A stretch of 64,000 bases of DNA from Seriola aureovittata. Its lineage: Eukaryota > Chordata > Actinopteri > Carangiformes > Carangidae. Location of the stretch: NCBI RefSeq assembly GCF_021018895.1, contig NC_079364.1, forward strand, positions 31,362,201 through 31,426,200, read 5' to 3'. Below are positions 10,199 to 20,545 of the stretch, piece by piece. The notes under the pieces were generated by a model. That model was not told the DNA's origin. It searched no databases and was given only the letters and a program-made list of their open reading frames with translations. Both the position numbers and the translations under genes were made by a program. Each line of letters opens with the position of its first letter. Position 1 is the first letter of the stretch.

Positions 10199-13100
10199 GT
10201 GAGTCCCACACTCTCCTCAGGCTGTGAAAGCACAAATATGTGGATTTACTGTGATAAACACAGTCACGTGAACTATAACTGCTCCACAGGTCCGTCAGTT
10301 CCAGAGTGAGGAGCACATTATCTCTCATCTGGCAGCAAAGAGTGTATCAGCGTACGTTGTGTATAATCTCCAAAAGTCTGTGAGTAGCCTACTCATCTGT
10401 CTATTTTGCATTATTGACTCTCTAACTTTCTCTAACCACCTGCACAGGGTCGTGTTGTGTTTATGCTTTGTTAAAATGAACCAAGTTTAACACCTTTTTA
10501 AATTCTAGATTCTGAATGTTTCTAAAGATGCGAAAAGGTCTGAGTTTGAGGGGAATGTGTCTTGTAGAATATTATTTTGGAAAGGTGCCATGGCTTTGAA
10601 TATTTCACTCTGTGTATTCATCATGTACGTTCAGTAGAATATTGGACAAGCAGACATAAAGTGACAAGAAAAAGTGTGTGAATCACTTTCTCCAGGTTTT
10701 CTGCATTAAGTGGCCATAAAAGGTCAGGGGCCAGTTGGACAAAGCATCTTATGTTAAGATTTTCCTTAAAGTCCAACTTAAGGTGTCCTTAAAATAAAAA
10801 CGGTTGCACAAAACACCCTTAAGTCTTCTCTTTGAGGTTTCTTTAAAATGTTAACTTAAGTATTTAAGGTTTCCTCCTTATCTTGGCATTATACTTAAGG
10901 AAGAACTGAAAGTCAGTTAAGCCCTATCACAGAAGACCTTGGTGAACAAATTAAGGAATCAGTCGATCAGCTGTGTGCCGTATCCTTCACAGTGTCAAAC
11001 GCTGTGACCGTCTGTTGAACACTGGTGAAGTTTCCATCAGAACAACAGGAGGATGAGATAGTGGCGCACTTCTTTAATGTTGCCGGTTTTCTTGCCTTCT
11101 ATTCTTCTGCCATTTTTTTCTCACGAGATGAGATGTTAACCGGTATCACAAGCACTAATTCCTGCAAACAAGCAGTCTCCATGGAAACTGTAGAATTTTA
11201 CCGCTGTGAAAACAAATTTCATCGCTGCAAATGTCTTAACGTTTTCCCTTAACTAAGGAAACTTTTTAAGTTATTCTGTGGAACACCCTTAAGTAACTCC
11301 CTCAGCTAAGGAGAAATTCAACCTTAAGTGTCATACGTAAGTAGAAGACAGTCAAACAGTTATGATCTGTGGGTCTTTATGAAACAGACACACCAAACAT
11401 CCACAGTGCTGATAGAAGAAGTTGATGAACCCATGGATTTAATAAATGGTTGAACCTCATTGGTCAGCAATAACCTCAAACAGCAGCTCCTGGTTGCTGT
11501 GGATCAGACCTGCACAGCGTTCAGGAGAAACTTTGGACCAGTGCTCCAACAGAGCTGCTTCAGCTCAGTCATATTAATGGCAAGCTGTCCAGGCCCAGAG
11601 GCAACAAAACATCCCCAAATCCTGATGCTCTCTCCATCCTTTGGGATGATGTTTTCATGTTGGTATGTGTAACTGGGTTCAGTGGGTTCAGTCTGCTCCT
11701 GAATATACAGTTTACAATACCCCATTAAATCTATTTTTCAACATAACGGTTCCAGTCTCTGCGCTGTGTAGAAGACCATGTTGAAGTAATGGCTGGCAGT
11801 TGACTCTTTAGCGCTGATGTTGATTCACTACCTTTTTTTTTATGTGCTTAGGAGCACTTCAGGATCTGTGGGATACAAGCCCGGTCTCAGTAAAACATTT
11901 CAGTATCATTACCTTCTCTCTCAGAATAGACACATTAATATATTAAGATTTACAGATCTTCATTAGACAGTCAAACACTCAACTGGGGGGATACAAGCTC
12001 GGTCTGACTTGTTCCCCCAGTAATGGAGGGAACAATATAGTTGTATTGTTACCTTGGTAACCAAGCACTAAATATGAAAATCTAAAAATCACATCAAGAA
12101 AAATATAAAAATGACACAGTCACTTTACAACAAACATAGATAAAAGTACTAACAAAATTTAATTCTGTATTAGAAGATTTTGCTATTAGATAAAGTAACC
12201 ATTTAAAGCTTAAATTATGTGTGTAATGTAACATGCTAGAGACACATGTTACATATGCTGTACTCTTTTTGCTCTTTGGCAAACTTCAGAGTGAGTTGTT
12301 TTTGGAGAGCAACAGCTTCCTCCGTGGTGTCCTGCCATGGACACCTTGCCTGTTCAATGATTTTGCGTATGGTAGACTAATGAACAGATGTTAATCAGGA
12401 CTCTTTTACTTTCAGCCATTATACTGCCCACTGCTGGAACCAGCTCCCACTGGAGATCAAATCTGCCCCAAACTGTAACTGGCTTTAAAAAGAAGCTAAA
12501 AACTGCTCTATTCTCCTCTGCCGTCATCTAATCTTTAATCTTGCACTTTGATGAGATATTATCTATTTTATAATCTGTGTTTTTATACTGTTTTCATACT
12601 GCTTATTATTAAGATTTTCACTTATATTCCACTTCTGTTAAGATGCTTCTTTTATATCTGTCAAGCACATTGACTGACCTCTGTGTTTGATAATGTGCTA
12701 TACAAATAAATTTACCTTGCCTTTATTCTCATGGGTAGGTGCATGACGTAAATGATGCATTGTCAGTAAGATCATGCAGAGAGATTGGCCTAAAGAAACT
12801 AAACTACACACTCGACAACAATGTCTACAAGTGACTCAAAATAGAGAATTATGCTGTATAACAAATGTTTTAAAAGTATTTTTTGTTTTAGCAATAGAAA
12901 CCCTCTAAGGAGGGCGATTAACTGGTTGGTTTTGTACCTGTACATCTGGTTAACTCACCTCTGAGAGCAGTGCACAGCTACTTCCTGGCTGTTTATCTGG
13001 GACTGTCTCCCATGCAGTGGATGTGGCACTCCTGAACAGGGCTGACATATTGTTCAAATGTTTTAACATTATATGTGTTTACTACATTCTTTCATTTCTC

Positions 13101-16100
13101 AGGGAACAGTCAATCTTGTCTGGCAGCAGAAGTGTGTTCAGACATTTCACAGCTCACCCCCCGGTCCTGAATTGGACGCCTGTCTGTGGTCACTGACTGA
13201 GGTCCTAAAAAGACTTCTTAAAGCAGCTCATCAAGGTAAAACATGTTGCTTTTGTGCATTCAATCTGAGCAGAGGCTGACATTCATCTAATTCACATCTG
13301 AGTCACAACCATGTGTGAACTCATAATATGTTTGTTGGTCACACCTGAAGGTCATGTTCATCAGCCAATAGAAACTCGGATATTCTGTTTTTTTTTGTCT
13401 CCCTGATTCAGGACTTTAACCTGCAGTCTTTGCTATATCTCAGAGCTAGGATGACAGTTGCTTTAAACATATTGTTCATTAACATATATGTCAAAACCAA
13501 TATATCTATGCAGAAGGATGGGGGTCACATTCCTCCCAAGATATGAAATACAGAGATTTTGAGCAGGAATGTCGTTAGATCCCCAAAAATCTGAAAGACG
13601 GTTAATTAGTCCCCCTTAGTAGTCAGTGTTAAACTTATCCAAAACACAGTGGATGTTGTAGAGCTCACTGAGCTCTACAGACAGACCCGGGTATGTGGGC
13701 ATCTAAATAGGAGGCTAAGGTGCATGTATCCTTCATGGACGGTCTCTTCCATTAAAGATGTTACAAACCATGTAAGAATGATTTCTTTCTTGCTCACAGA
13801 CTTGACCTGGAGACCAAAGAGATATGAAAGAGACCTATAGGTTGCTAAAAAAATGTCTTGCCTTCAAGTGAGTGAATATTTACAGCATTGTTTAGAGCTG
13901 TTCGCTCATTCAAATGTCCAAGTTGTGGGATGTATGAAGGCTCTGGATTAAGGCTTGTTTCAAACCTGAGTCATTTTATTTAATGTTTGTAAGTAGTTGA
14001 GCTTGTAACAGCAAAAGCAAAAAAAAGATGATGATCACAGGTATCTATATACAGTATATACTGAATTCTCTGATACCTTTATTAGAAAGGCTGCAGGTAA
14101 GAGGGCTGAACTGTTCTCACTAACTGTTCTCACTGCCATTGTTGCTTTTTTGTTTAAAGTCCCATATTAAGGATTTACATTTGCATTAAGTGTTTCCTGT
14201 TTCCATTAACAGTTAATATGTTTGGTATATTTTCTATTAATGAATTGTTTAATCTTCAAAATGTATTTTTTCCCACCAAACAGTCAAAATTTCAAAGATT
14301 CAAAGATTCAGTATCTGGTTTACCCATAACAAAAAGACCAATATGAAGTCCAGAGTAGAGGAACCCAGCTTCCCTGCTTGTTGTGTTGTGGTGTCTAATG
14401 TCTCATTTTGAATACATGTGTTTATTCCATCAGAGATCCTCGGGAAACTTCTGGAAGCTTTTGACTCCAGCCTGTGTGCTTTGTGTTCAAAGTTTCTCCC
14501 TGACGAGAGAGAGGAGGTAACACAGTGTCCGGTGGATTTTACAAGCAGCAGCCACTGGGGAACTACATGCTGCCTTCTGCTGGACCTGCTGGAGGCACTG
14601 ACTGCATCCAGTTTGATATGTGACGCAGGTCTGAAGAGTCAGAGATTAACCCACATTCACTCCTCAGCACTCCTCACTACAGTCAGATGCTCCTCACAGT
14701 ATTTTGTCAAAAAGCGAGCGATGCTGCTTCTGAAGAGAGCTGTGCTTCAGAAGGCGGGAGAGGACTGGGCGTTAGGAGACGTGCCGTCTACTGGGCTGAA
14801 ATATGAGCACTTTAGCTCTGATATGAACACGCTAGCTGAGACTGTGTTAACTGCAGTGGTTGCTAATTGGTTGGAAACCGTTCAAGTGGAGTCTGCTTCT
14901 TTCTTTGGGGGGACCAGAAACATCCAAGGTGATGATGGTCAGAAACCAGACAGTGTGATGCTGAGGGCTGTCAGCCTGCTTCTTCTCAAGTCCATGGAGC
15001 TTCATATACAAACAGCTCAAATAGGTGAGTGTCTATAATGAAACACAACACTGGTACACATAGTTGTGTACAGTATGTGTTTTTTTGCTGAGTTAATGTC
15101 TTGGGAAGAGTTTGGATTTGTAAGTTTTCTCTGCGGCTGAACGTAGTTTCTTTGCGGGAGCAGGTGGTGTTGATTGTCACTTGACGGAGCTTCAGTCATC
15201 GTTGCGTTTACAAGACCAGAGGTTATAATAATGGAGGCTGCAGTGAGTTGCTATCGGAAAGTGACAAGACGGCTCGGGGCTAGCTGGTTAGTGTGCCATC
15301 TTCAGTAGAAGAAAAGACATGATAGAGACAAGAGTTAACATTGGTGTTGGAGATGGCTGTTGCTGAGTAAAGGAATGACGTTTGATGCTGAATTCACAGC
15401 GTTTCTTCTAGACTGGTAAGAAAGCAGCTGTTAATGCTAACACTAGCTGTGTAGCAGTAGCAAAACTTACAAATAGCTCCTTTTAAGGGATTTGGTACTT
15501 GAAAGCAAAGAGTTTAAAGTGAACTTTAAACCAATGTAAAGTGTCAAGACATTTTGTTTAAAGCAGCATTAATTTATTTTTTTTGGTTTGCTACTTGGGG
15601 GGGAGCAAACACAACATGGACATACTATATTATCACCATATAAAGTTGATATTTGAACTGAATTGGCAAAAAATTATATATAGATATTTTTCTCAGAAGT
15701 GGGTAGAGATCAAAAGCAGAATGGAAGAGAGTGAATATTGATCTTGCATTCATAACGTGGTCAAAAACTGAGTGGCTGAAAATGATTTATAATGTTGCTC
15801 TGCGACCGCTCCATGTATAAATGAGCAAGTGTTTGCTAACAAAATTGCCATCATCTTAAAAGAGCTATTGCTACATTGCCAACATTAGCATTTGTCACAA
15901 AACGGGCCACACAGCCATGACAAAAGAGGGAGATGCACACAAACAATCCAATTAACAAATGTTAAATCTAGAAGAAGAAGCTAAACTAACAATGGCATAT
16001 GTAATCTGTAAGATCAGCAGTGTAAGTGAGTGCATGACAACACAAACCAAATGCCACCCAAACCAAACAGGTGCCTCCAGGAGGAGAGAGAGAAAGAACT

Positions 16101-19018
16101 GAACTCCAACATGGTTTTAAAAGCAGTAGCAGAGAGGACCCAGGTGTGCCAGGTCTGCTGATGAGCCCAGGTACTGACAGCCCTCTGCCACACCCACCTC
16201 TAGTACCTGTAAAGGAAGCAGCCACACACAGGACGCAACAGGTACACAGGTGGAGAGGGTTGTCACACATTAACAGCTGTTTACTCACCAGTCCAGAAGA
16301 AACTTTGTGAGTTCAGCATCAAACTGCATTCCTTTACTCACCAACAACTGTTGAGGTGGAAAGAAACACCAATGAAAACTCTTGTCTCTATCACATCTTT
16401 TTCTTCTACTGAAGTTAGAATGCTAACCAGCTAGCCCTGGCCCAGTCGGATTTTCTTGATACCAGGTCACTGTAGCATCCAGTCTGTCCTGAAGAAGTAG
16501 CTGCTCAGAGGACATATGACGCAGCAATGGCTGAAGCTCTCGCCAAGACTGGTACGTAAACAACTGTTAATGCTCACGCTAGCACAACGTACCAATAGCT
16601 CCTTTAAAGGTGATGATATCTCAGTGTCGTGTTCACAGCTTCTACTGCCTCCAAGTGGCAAAAATATCAGCTATTGTAAGATTCTGGTAATCATGATCTT
16701 GATAGTTATTTGTCTTTTCAAAAACTTGTTTTGTAAAAGAGAGTAGTGCTTCTATTTTAGGTGAGTATTTATGCCTTTATTTTATGTATGTTTTTGATGA
16801 AAGCACAGGATGTCGCCAGAACAACAAATTAAAGAGAGCCTGTCCAGACACTGTAACAGCAGCACACGACAGCAGCAGTGTCTTTATGAGTCTGTAATGT
16901 AGCAGGAAGAGGAATTCTTGACACCCTGTGTTACAGTGTTTCCACAGCAGGGGGCGGTCCTCTCACATATGTGTTGAGTGACTATGCTGATACCCTCCCT
17001 GTGTCCTGTCACAGCAGAGGTGGACTGTGCCATAGAAGTTAATGGGTATCTACAGAGTCTGTGGGGCTTCCTGAGGCGGTGCAGTGTCCAGCTGAAGGAA
17101 GTCACTCACCTCTGCTCCTGGGTCAGCCTGCTGTTTGGAGAACAGGATGATGACATGATGGAGGCAGCCAAAGCCTTGCTCTCCATATTCCTCCATCACA
17201 GGTACAACAGATGAGTTATTTATTTTCATCAACATTGCATACAAAGTTAATAAGAAAAGATATTTGGCTGATATGCATCTCTGAAGGCTGATATTTATTG
17301 TAGGCCTACCATTTAGTGTCTTTAAAGCTCCTCTCAAGACATGTTTCAAGACATAAAATACTAAGCTCTAATTGATTTGTCTGATAATGGGTTTTCCTCA
17401 CACATGTTAAGGTACCTCATTATATATTATCAAAATTCTAACTCATTTCTCTCTTATCACTGAGAATAAAAACATTGTACTACTCAACTAAAAAATGTCT
17501 AGTCTTGGTGGATGTGTTTTGTAAGGTTTTAAATGTCCACATCATCTTGTGTTAGTTGTATATTGGACCACAACTGGCTTAAAAACGTTCACTTCAATTC
17601 AGTTTTATTTGAAGGCAGAGGAGAATAGAGCAGTTTTAGCTTCTTTTTAAAGCCAGTTACAGTTTGGGCAGGTTTGATCTCATGGGGGCTGCTCGCAGCA
17701 GTGGGCAGCAAAATGGCTGAAAGCCATTTCACCCTGTTTAATTTTAATTCTAGACTCCACTAACTGACCAGATCTTCTGCAGATCTTAGAGACCTGTTGG
17801 GCTCATACACATGGAACATGTCTGAAATATACTTAGGGCCCAGACCATTTAGTGACTTAGACAATACGTAAAACTTTGAAGTCAACTCTGTATCTGACTG
17901 GAAGCCAGCCAAAGACCTGAGAGTTGGAATAATATGCTCTCTTTTCTTAATTTTAGTAAGAACCAGAGCAGCAGCATCTGAATAAGAGTGTTGCAATAAT
18001 CCACTCTGGAAGATATAAAAGCATGAATGAGTTTCTCTAAGTCTTGATTGACACAAGGTCTCTGACCTTAGCTATGTTTTTGAATTTGTTATAGCTTTGA
18101 TGTGGTCACAAAAACTAAGATCATCAGCTGTTGCACTACAGCTATTCTCCAACCATGTTTCAGTTAAAAACATCAAATCTAACTGGTATGTGGAAATAAG
18201 ATCATTAACTAAAAGTGCTTTGTTGGCAAGTAATCAGACATTAAAAACCGCTAACTTTAAATTATAGGAAGAGCTTGGAACAGTCTGAGGTTTATCTAAG
18301 GCATGAACCGATATTAAGCTTGATGTGTTTACAGAACGTATAGAATGCTTCCTGTTTACTCCACTTTTTATATTTCTTATCAAGACTATAAAAGACAGCA
18401 ACAGTCAATAAAAAAACGTGTATTGTGTTTACATCACAGTCAATCAGAACCGAAGCTGATAGTGAATGCTGATTGTACATTTTCACACTGACCACAAAAG
18501 CCCACATGTTAGTGGGTTTTTGGTCCAGTGTAAAAGGGGCTTAAGTGAAATAACAATAAGTAAAAGAAATTTTTTGAGTGGAGGGGACTTGAAATGTAAA
18601 CATATGCATGTTAGGAGCTGTTTTTTATTGTGGTGGAAAAACTTGCTCAAACAGCATTTACACATCAACAATTTTCCACTGTGGCCCAGAAAAATAAAAT
18701 TCGGTTATAAATTTCCACCTTGAGCATTAGTTTAGATGGTGCTATTAAATTCAATTGTGGTTTACAGGATTACGTCCACTCTTTACTGTTATCTATATAT
18801 ATAGAACACTGGGTAAAAATCAGTATTAAAAGTAAAGTAAAGCCACTGTGTGGGATTTTATTATCTCTCACTTTCATGTTTCCCAGTGGGAGCAATAAAA
18901 AAAGAGTTGGATAGCGGGAGGTATGAGTTGTGCTCACTGCATGGTGGAGCATAGGACAGTAATTATCTGACAGATTAATGGAGGAAACGCTAGTATACAG
19001 ACCTTTTGCTTTTCCCCT

Positions 19019-19060
<42 letters not shown>

Positions 19061-19926
19061 TGTGTGTGTGAGAGCTCACCAAACTGATCGTCTCTCCCTG
19101 CAGACGGTCCTCTGGGTTGGATGACTTCACTGTGGTGGAGGCAGCCTGTGCCTCTGGCTGCAACCCTCACTGCCACTTCCTGCTTCTGCTTCAGAGCATC
19201 TCCTTCAACCACAGCATCCTCCTTGACTTTCTCATCTCCACTGAGACCTGCTTCCTGGAGTACTTTGTGCGGTACCTCAAGTACCTGAGAGCTGACTGGC
19301 AGGGCTTCACTGCAGCATGTGAAAGAGTCAGCGTGTCACACTGTCATCTGTCACTGCTGGAGACACTTACCGGCTCACGTGGTGGTGATACGTCTGCACT
19401 GGCATATGAAGGTGCACCAGATCGAGTCGAATCCAGCTCCTGTTTCCAGCCCACAGCTGTTATTCCACCAGGGGAGAGGGTTGGTTTGGTCTCTGGGCTT
19501 CGTCTTGTAGAGTATGATAGTTCTGATGAGTCTGAGTCAGAGAGCATGGAGATTTCTGAGGATGCACCAGGGGCCAGTGCGCCACCAGTGTTTACCAGAC
19601 AGAGACAATACGACTCATCTGACTCAGCAGGATTACTGAGTGAACCTAACTCCACGCTGGAGAGAAGACCAGGAGGACTTTCACTGGCAGTGTCACAGAG
19701 TGAGCCAACATCATGTACTAACATGGCACCTGTGTCGAGACAGGTAACCTGTGAAACGTTGTCCAGAGCAGTCCTCTGTCTGTCAGAGCTCAGACAGGTG
19801 GTGACGAGGCTGCAGATGAAGAAACTCTTCCCATACAACCCGTCTTCACTACTAAAGCTCTTAGCACAAGTCGACAACTGTTCCCAGCAAGCACATCTGT
19901 CACATCTGTCCCAGTTCAATAAATGA
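9821..19926 (+). CDS. lins1: lins1, Lines homologue 1 (complete, six coding exons)
   Basis: Joined exons 9821..10198, 10290..10379, 13103..13235, 14434..15024, 17018..17201 and 19104..19926 give 732 aa; human LINS1 is about 757 aa. It is the vertebrate homologue of Drosophila lines, a segment-polarity gene acting in Wingless signalling; human mutations cause intellectual disability. The biochemical activity is unknown. Matches to human include EQDDDM-EAAKA (about residues 439-450), NPHC-FL (479-485), LLDFLIS-ETCFLEYFVRYLK (498-518), VEYDSSDESE (about 595) and the C-terminal LFPYNPSSLLKLL (700-712). The N-terminal third is much less conserved. All splice phases agree. Confidence 0.93.
10290..10379 (+). 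CDS. lins1: lins1 coding exon 2
   Basis: The acceptor is CTCCACAG and the donor T|GTGAGTAG; 90 nt, phase 0 on both sides, residues 127-156. It reads EEHIISHLAAKSVSAYVVYN, corresponding to the human LLSHMAAQCLALLLYF segment. Confidence 0.88.
10727..11345. mobile_element. possible non-autonomous DNA transposon (CTTAAG-rich)
   Basis: The segment begins GGGGCCAGTTGGACAAAG, like the ends of several vertebrate MITEs. It contains many TTAAGG/CCTTAA motifs in both orientations, with the motif AACACCCTTAAG near both sides (about 10819 and 11282). A matching right terminus was not found, so boundaries and family are uncertain. No coding capacity. Confidence 0.35.
11440..11725 (-). pseudogene. Tc1-like transposase fragment (minus strand)
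   Basis: The minus-strand frame reads DGESIRIWGCFVASGPGQLA, the Tc1 segment surrounding the second catalytic Asp, and is then disrupted by frameshifts and stops. The catalytic core and both ends are incomplete. A decayed copy in lins1 intron 2. Confidence 0.7.
12408..12722 (+). mobile_element. 3' end of an L2-like LINE
   Basis: Contains the end of an ORF2-like frame (WNQLP-type motif eroded to AGTSSHWRSN, then TVTGFKKKLKTALF) followed by a 3' UTR ending TACAAATAAATTTACCTTGCCTT. The stretch CCCACTGCTGG to AACTGGCTTTAAAAAGAAGC recurs inverted at about 17620-17730. Retrotransposon relic, 5' truncated. Confidence 0.65.
13103..13235 (+). CDS. lins1: lins1 coding exon 3
   Basis: The acceptor TTTCATTTCTCAG precedes 13103 and the donor is CAAG|GTAAAA; 133 nt, phase 0 in and phase 1 out. 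It encodes residues 157-200 with WQQKCVQTF and LDACLWSLTEVLKRLL, which aligns with human AIYCLWTLTAIIKEIF. Confidence 0.88.
13236..14433 (+). other. lins1: lins1 intron 3: nothing recognised
   Basis: A 1.2-kb intron. A short local repeat (CAAAGATTCAAAGATTCA at about 14294) and AT-rich DNA are visible; no coding or transposon similarity. Confidence 0.5.
14434..15024 (+). CDS. lins1: lins1 coding exon 4 (largest internal exon)
   Basis: The acceptor is TTTATTCCATCAG and the donor ATAG|GTGAGT; 591 nt, phase 1 in and out. The split codon gives Glu in EILGKLLEAFDSSL (human TEILKQFLTHFDTIF). Further conserved stretches are LLDLLEAL (human FLDLLELL), VKKRAMLLLKRAVLQKAGED and VMLRAVSLLLLKSMEL (human VILRAASLVIMKSLE). 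Confidence 0.92.
15116..15490 (-). mobile_element. MITE family A, copy 1 (inverted orientation)
   Basis: The segment 15190-15415 is the reverse complement of the interior of copies at 16264-16609 and 43367-43774. Its right end (ACTGGTAAGAAAGCAGCTG through TTTAAGGG) is the family's terminal inverted repeat. Ends carry a TTTAAAGGAG-type terminus, here eroded. It lies in lins1 intron 4. Confidence 0.6.
16264..16609 (+). mobile_element. MITE family A, copy 2
   Basis: Left end TTAACAGCTGTTTACTCACC and right end CAACTGTTAATGC...CTCCTTTAAAGG form inverted repeats. The interior GAAGAAGTAGCTGCTCAGAG and GCAATGGCTGAAGCTCT is shared with the copy at 43.4-43.8 kb. The left terminus appears truncated. 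No coding capacity. Confidence 0.65.
17018..17201 (+). CDS. lins1: lins1 coding exon 5
   Basis: 184 nt, phase 1 in, phase 2 out, donor CACAG|GTACAA. The acceptor is a tandem ACAGCAG: splicing after the second AG gives E-V-D, after the first adds one Ala (A-E-V-D); both keep the frame. The exon encodes SWVSLLFGEQDDDMMEAAKA, matching human LSRVFIEQDDDMLEAAKA. Confidence 0.92.
17590..18060 (-). mobile_element. L2-like LINE fragment (antisense)
   Basis: On the minus strand, KKREHIIPTLRSLAGFQSD and KSLNGLGPKYISDMFHVYEP match the C-terminal part of fish L2-like reverse transcriptases (R-HITPVL-SLHWLP and KALNGLAP-Y--D-L). The 3' end shares CCCACTGCTG to AACTGGCTTTAAAAAGAAGC with the 12.4-kb copy. 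Truncated at the 5' side; not functional. Confidence 0.7.
18803..19020. repeat. 218-bp duplicated segment, copy 2 (lins1 intron 5)
   Basis: Same orientation as copy 1 at 2803-3020, six substitutions, no gap. It ends 83 bp before lins1 exon 6 and is followed by an interrupted GT microsatellite. Confidence 0.85.
19022..19070. repeat. GT microsatellite before lins1 exon 6
   Basis: A TG/GT run with one GG interruption, located 34-82 bp upstream of the exon 6 acceptor, so length variation lies close to a splice site. Confidence 0.9.
19104..19926 (+). CDS. lins1: lins1 terminal coding exon 6
   Basis: The acceptor CTCCCTGCAG precedes 19104; AG+A completes Arg459, and the exon runs 823 nt to TGA at 19924-19926. 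It carries the best conserved block of the protein, GCNPHCHFLLLLQSISFNH to FVRYLKYLR, then a variable Ser/acidic stretch (YDSSDESESESMEISED) likely to be disordered and phosphorylated, then the C-terminal LFPYNPSSLLKLL box. Confidence 0.95.
19918..19923 (+). terminator. lins1: lins1 poly(A) signal abutting the stop codon
   Basis: AATAAA occupies 19918-19923, directly before TGA at 19924-19926, so the hexamer lies in the last codons (Asn-Lys). A GT/T-rich downstream element (GTGTTTTGTTCTGTTTTG) follows at 19942. Use of this signal would leave a 3' UTR of only about 10-20 nt. Strong by motif and spacing, unproven without transcripts. Confidence 0.6.
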
Positions 19927-20264
19927 TGAAAATATACAATATGTGTTTTGTTCTGTTTTGATGAGGTGGGATGGAAGCTAAATGTAATGGTTCAGAGGTT
20001 TGCATGAGAGTCTGTGTGTCTTAGTTTTAGTCATGTCCAGCATGTCTCTCTGCCTTCTACCCAGTACATACTGGAACAGGCAGGTGGGCGAAGACAAGAA
20101 ATCCCAGGATGCAAGACGATGACAGACGCAAAACCAAATGAAGAAATCAACATACTGTAGAAAAAAAACAAATAGAAGACAAGGACAATTATTGCTAATA
20201 CTCCTAATGGTGAACACATGAATCATGTGCTAACTATGAATAGCATAGCAAATATGTATCAGAA

Positions 20265-20545
20265 GTACTCCATTCTACACAGATGATATTCAGTTATACG
20301 TCTCATTTAAGCCTCAAACTGCAGCAATTGTTTCAGTTTTACATACTTTTAACTTCTGTAAACATTTCCTTCAACTCAGTGCTGACAAAACAGAACTTAT
20401 TATTTCTGCTCCAGTCTTCTAAAGTAAAGTAAGGCCTGGGGTTCTTTCTTCTGTTAAAATATTGCCTCCCTGTCTTCTCCCTGCTGGGACAGGCTCCAGC
20501 CTCGCTAACCCAAACAAGAATAAGCGGGTAAATGGGATTAAAAGT
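20265..20545 (+). pseudogene. LINE reverse transcriptase fragment
   Basis: The plus-strand frame from about 20270 reads FYTDDIQLYVSFKP, the eroded active-site box (YADDTQLY in intact copies), then LQLSADKTELIISAPV (usually NADKTE-L). Downstream GCTGGGACAGGCTCCAGCC and ATAAGCGGGTA are a common fish repeat motif. Non-functional remnant between lins1 and cers3. Confidence 0.7.

Larger units (their letters stand above)
10380..13102 (+). other. lins1: lins1 intron 2
   Basis: A 2.7-kb intron with three recognisable transposon remnants listed separately (10727, 11440, 12408). The rest holds no identifiable feature. Confidence 0.6.
15025..17017 (+). other. lins1: lins1 intron 4
   Basis: A 2.0-kb intron with two opposed copies of the same MITE family (listed separately). 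The 15.5-16.2 kb interior has no recognisable feature. Confidence 0.6.
17202..19103 (+). other. lins1: lins1 intron 5
   Basis: A 1.9-kb intron containing an antisense LINE fragment, the second copy of the 218-bp duplication and a GT microsatellite, all listed separately. The branch/polypyrimidine region (GTCTCTCCCTGCAG) follows the microsatellite closely. Confidence 0.6.

Noticed and set aside
19344..19919. 191-codon minus-strand frame
   Set aside because: It is the antisense of lins1 exon 6, whose plus-strand frame matches LINS1 clearly.
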